From Sideroxydans lithotrophicus (lineage in GTDB: Bacteria; Pseudomonadota; Gammaproteobacteria; Burkholderiales; Sulfuriferulaceae): a stretch of 16,938 nt of DNA. The notes beneath the pieces are model-generated. The model searched no databases and was not told the DNA's origin. It saw only the letters and a list, made by a program, of their open reading frames with translations. Positions within the stretch are counted from its first letter, which is position 1, and every line of letters begins with the position of its first letter. Below, piece after piece: positions 15,008 to 16,938 of this stretch. The translations under genes and the position numbers were made by a program. The stretch lies in the NCBI GenBank assembly GCA_022736605.1, contig DZDB01000030.1, positions 1 to 16,938 on the forward strand, given 5' to 3'.

Positions 15008-15955
15008 ATGTCGTTCGCGTATTACACCCAACTGTTGCTGGAAGTGATGCTGCCCATGGCGCTGCTGGTGGGTGCAGGTGGCTGGTGGCGGCGCAGCCTC
15101 GGCACTGCCGGTGTGCCGGTGGTGCGCGGTTACATCACCACCATCACCCTCAATCTGTTTGTCCCTGCATTATTATTCGCCGCTGCTGCCAGTGCGCAGA
15201 TAAATCCCGATCTGCTGTCGGTGCCGCTGCTGCTGGCGATGGGTATGCTGGCGGGCGCTGCCGTGCTGTATTGGCTGCTGTTTCGCACCCGCCTTGGACA
15301 CAATTTAACGGCACCCGCACGCGCCGGGCTGCTGCTCTGTGGCGTGTTTGGCAACGTGCTGTTCATGGGCTATCCGCTGCTGCATTTTCTGTTTGGCGAC
15401 GAAGGGGCACGCTACGCTGCGTTTGCCGACATGGGGGCGGCCACGCCGCTGATCTGGAGCGCAGGCGTGTGGATCGCCGTGCATCTGGGTGGCCAAACGG
15501 AGCGACCGGGCAATGCCCTCAAAAGCTGGCTGATGCTGCCGCCGGTATGGGCATTTATAGCCGGGCTGATCGTCAGCCAGTCCGGCCTGGAACTCAAGCC
15601 GCTGGTCAGTGCTGCGCGCCTGATCGGCCAGCCCACGGTGCCGGTCATGCTGCTGATGCTGGGTCTGTCGATCCCCTGGAGCCAACTGCGCCCCACTACC
15701 GCAGTACTCAGCGTGGTGGCGTACAAGCTCATCCTCATGCCGCTGCTGGTGGGCGGCATCGTGGCAAGCTGGCTGGGCCAGCCGGGCGAAGCGCAAATTG
15801 CTGCCATCATTGAAGCCGGTGTGCCGACCATGCTGATGGCGTTGAGCGTGGCGGATCGCTATCAGCTCGATGTCGAAATCGTCGCGCTTGCGGTGGCGTG
15901 GAGCACTGTGCTGTTTTTGTTCACGTTACCGCTGGGCCTGCTGATCCTGCTCTAA
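15008..15955 (+). CDS. AEC (auxin efflux carrier) family transporter
   Basis: 315 residues from the ATG at 15008; a TTG at 14999 would add three residues. About ten membrane helices are arranged as two halves of five, as in the AEC/PIN-like fold (PF03547). Supporting segments are the N-terminal ITLNLFVPALLFAA, the glycine-rich GVFGNVLFMGYPLL, and the second-half PVMLLMLGLSI and EAGVPTMLMALSVADRY. Bacterial members export or import malonate, malate or other small organic acids, but the substrate cannot be deduced here. The gene lies 36 bp after pbpG with no visible promoter, so cotranscription is likely. Its TAA overlaps, tail to tail, the stop of the IclR-family gene on the other strand. Confidence 0.88.
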   Translation: MSFAYYTQLLLEVMLPMALLVGAGGWWRRSLGTAGVPVVRGYITTITLNLFVPALLFAAAASAQINPDLLSVPLLLAMGMLAGAAVLYWLLFRTRLGHNLTAPARAGLLLCGVFGNVLFMGYPLLHFLFGDEGARYAAFADMGAATPLIWSAGVWIAVHLGGQTERPGNALKSWLMLPPVWAFIAGLIVSQSGLELKPLVSAARLIGQPTVPVMLLMLGLSIPWSQLRPTTAVLSVVAYKLILMPLLVGGIVASWLGQPGEAQIAAIIEAGVPTMLMALSVADRYQLDVEIVALAVAWSTVLFLFTLPLGLLILL

Positions 15956-16728
15956 ACCGGTGGCGCCGCCTGCGTCTGATATCCCAGTGCCGTGCCAATG
16001 CGCAGCGCCGCCCGTTGCAGCACCTGATCCCAGCTGGCTTGATGGCGCTCGGCCGGTGCCGAAATCGACAGCCCGGCCACCAGCTTGCCTTCCGCGTCAC
16101 GAATTGGCGCACCCAGGCACGCCACGCCCAGTTCGGCCTCCTCGCGGTCATGCGCCAATTGGGATTGCCGCACCGTCTGCAATTCATTATTCAGAGCCTC
16201 CAGCGTACCCAGCGTATTGACCGTGTATTTCGCCAGCCCGCTGCGCGCAGCGTACGCCATCACCGCGCTGGCGCTGTCTTCCGCAAGAAATATCTTGCCC
16301 ACCGCCGTCACGTGCAACGGCGCGTGTGCGCCCACCACCTGCACCACCTGAATCATGGTCTGGCCACCCGACACGCGTTCGACATACACCACTTCATCGC
16401 CGCGTCGCACAATCAGGTTCACTGTCTCGCCGGTGGCCTCGGCCAGCGCCTGCATGTGCGGCATGGCGACCTGGCGAATATTCAGCCGCGCACGCAGACG
16501 ATTGCCGACTTCCAGCCAGCGCACGCCGAGGTCGTATTCACCGACGCCGGTTTTTTCGACCAGACCGTGCGCAATCAGCGCACCAAGGATGCGGTGCGCG
16601 CTGGCGGTATGCAGTTCGGCCGCGTCTGCCAGGCGAGTAAGCGACAGCGGCCCCGAAGCGCGTGACATCACCTGCATCAAGCCCATCGCACGATCCAGCA
16701 CCTGAATTGAAGACACATCTTTTTTCAT
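15952..16728 (-). CDS. IclR-family transcriptional regulator
   Basis: 258 residues from the ATG at 16728; a GTG at 16746 in the same frame would lie inside the palindromic operator. An N-terminal winged helix-turn-helix (about 5-66, LTRLADAAELHTASAHRILGALIAHGLVEK) is followed by the IclR effector-binding domain (about 80-250). The family signature around EEAELGVACLGAPIRD (196-211) is clear. IclR proteins usually control an adjacent or divergent catabolic operon in response to a small organic acid or aromatic ligand. Here the divergent partner begins at 16836 and the tail-to-tail neighbour is an AEC transporter. The start codon sits two bases from a palindrome, suggesting autorepression. The ligand is unknown. 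Confidence 0.93.
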   Translation of the reverse strand: MKKDVSSIQVLDRAMGLMQVMSRASGPLSLTRLADAAELHTASAHRILGALIAHGLVEKTGVGEYDLGVRWLEVGNRLRARLNIRQVAMPHMQALAEATGETVNLIVRRGDEVVYVERVSGGQTMIQVVQVVGAHAPLHVTAVGKIFLAEDSASAVMAYAARSGLAKYTVNTLGTLEALNNELQTVRQSQLAHDREEAELGVACLGAPIRDAEGKLVAGLSISAPAERHQASWDQVLQRAALRIGTALGYQTQAAPPV

Positions 16729-16729
16729 A

Positions 16730-16748
16730 GTGTGAAAATTTATCACAC
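16730..16748. promoter_or_regulatory. Palindromic candidate operator at the IclR-family gene start
   Basis: GTGTGA and TCACAC form exact 6-base arms around a 7-base AT-only centre, ending one base from the regulator's ATG. Binding here would block translation initiation sequences and transcription of the regulator gene. The arms resemble a CRP half-site, but the centre is 7 rather than 6 bases. A further TGTGAAA copy lies 20 bp away at 16751. Confidence 0.55.
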
Positions 16749-16812
16749 AATGTGAAATTTAGCGCGCAAACCTGATTAAATAGCCCGATAAATTTCGTAT
16801 CGCGCAGTGCAT

Positions 16813-16827
16813 TTTCATATTGTGAAA
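16813..16827. promoter_or_regulatory. Second palindromic candidate operator, near the divergent gene
   Basis: TTTCA and TGAAA are exact 5-base arms around TATTG, and the right half includes a third TGTGAAA (16821-16827). The site ends 8 bases before the GTG at 16836 and overlaps its ribosome binding site (AGGA, 16827-16830). A regulator bound here could repress the divergent gene. Confidence 0.45.
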
Positions 16828-16835
16828 GGAATGAC

Positions 16836-16938
16836 GTGAACACCACCCCCCATCCTGCCTTCTGCGAAGGCATCCAGTATTTCGCCGACAGCTTCCCGGA
16901 AATCGACCGGCTGGGCGCAACGCCGCTGCTCAACGCCA
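16836..16938 (+). CDS. Unrecognised protein, N-terminal 34 codons only
   Basis: A GTG start with AGGA five bases upstream opens a frame that stays open to the window end. The visible residues begin VNTTPHPAFCEGIQYFADSF and continue PEIDRLGATPLLNA. The only nearby alternative, an ATG at 16831, stops after two codons. There is no signal peptide or membrane segment in what can be seen. I do not recognise the family. Its divergent position and the shared operator-like sequences suggest it is the first gene of the operon controlled by the IclR-family regulator. Confidence 0.6.
   Translation, partial: MNTTPHPAFCEGIQYFADSFPEIDRLGATPLLNA

Noticed and set aside
15898..16665. Plus-strand 255-codon frame opposite the IclR-family gene
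   Set aside because: Gln/His/Arg-rich shadow of the regulator with no family resemblance.
16731..16747. CRP binding site (TGTGA...TCACA)
   Set aside because: The centre is 7 bases instead of the required 6, and the position at the IclR-family start codon fits autoregulation better.

Overview
The window is a compact, GC-rich chromosomal segment, most likely from a betaproteobacterium, possibly Nitrosomonadales. This assignment rests on gene order (mreBCD-mrdA-rodA joined to rlpA-dacA-ybeD-lipB-lipA) and on the look of the proteins; no marker RNA is present. I see no tRNA, rRNA, CRISPR array, insertion sequence or integrase, and no gene-free stretch above 300 bases. The longest gap is about 163 bp, at 13861-14023.

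Region 1 (1-7593, + strand) is one tightly packed cell-envelope transcription unit. It runs: end of mreB, mreC, mreD, mrdA (PBP2), mrdB/rodA, rlpA, dacA, ybeD, lipB. Four consecutive junctions overlap (ATGA at mreC/mreD, mreD/mrdA and rodA/rlpA; 11 bp at mrdA/rodA). The products form the elongasome: MreBCD scaffold, RodA glycosyltransferase and PBP2 transpeptidase. They are followed by a SPOR-domain lytic transglycosylase and a D-Ala-D-Ala carboxypeptidase. YbeD and LipB then link the unit to lipoate metabolism.

Region 2 (7594-9484, + strand) places a secreted PepSY-like protein and a membrane cytochrome b561-family protein between lipB and lipA. They sit behind their own candidate promoter, which overlaps an AT-rich dyad loosely like a Fur box. 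LipA itself has all its Fe-S and RSSY motifs.

Region 3 (9527-13860, - strand) is a two-gene signalling operon. An HDOD-GAF-like-histidine kinase lies 20 bp upstream of a REC-PAS-GGDEF-EAL response regulator. Both look soluble. Phosphotransfer, cyclase, I-site and phosphodiesterase residues are intact, apart from an EAL-to-ECL variant. A good sigma70 promoter fixes the kinase start. A symmetric 42-bp dyad lies between this promoter and the divergent pbpG.

Region 4 (14024-15955, + strand) holds pbpG (PBP7-type D,D-endopeptidase) and an AEC-family transporter.

Region 5 (15952-16938) holds an IclR-family regulator on the - strand, whose stop overlaps the transporter stop, and the first 34 codons of an unrecognised divergent gene. 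The 107 bp between them contains two palindromes and three TGTGAAA copies, probably the regulator's operators.

Most of the window is well-described housekeeping content. The least ordinary parts are the kinase/c-di-GMP operon with its divergent dyad, the PepSY-cytochrome insertion between lipB and lipA, and the IclR operator region.
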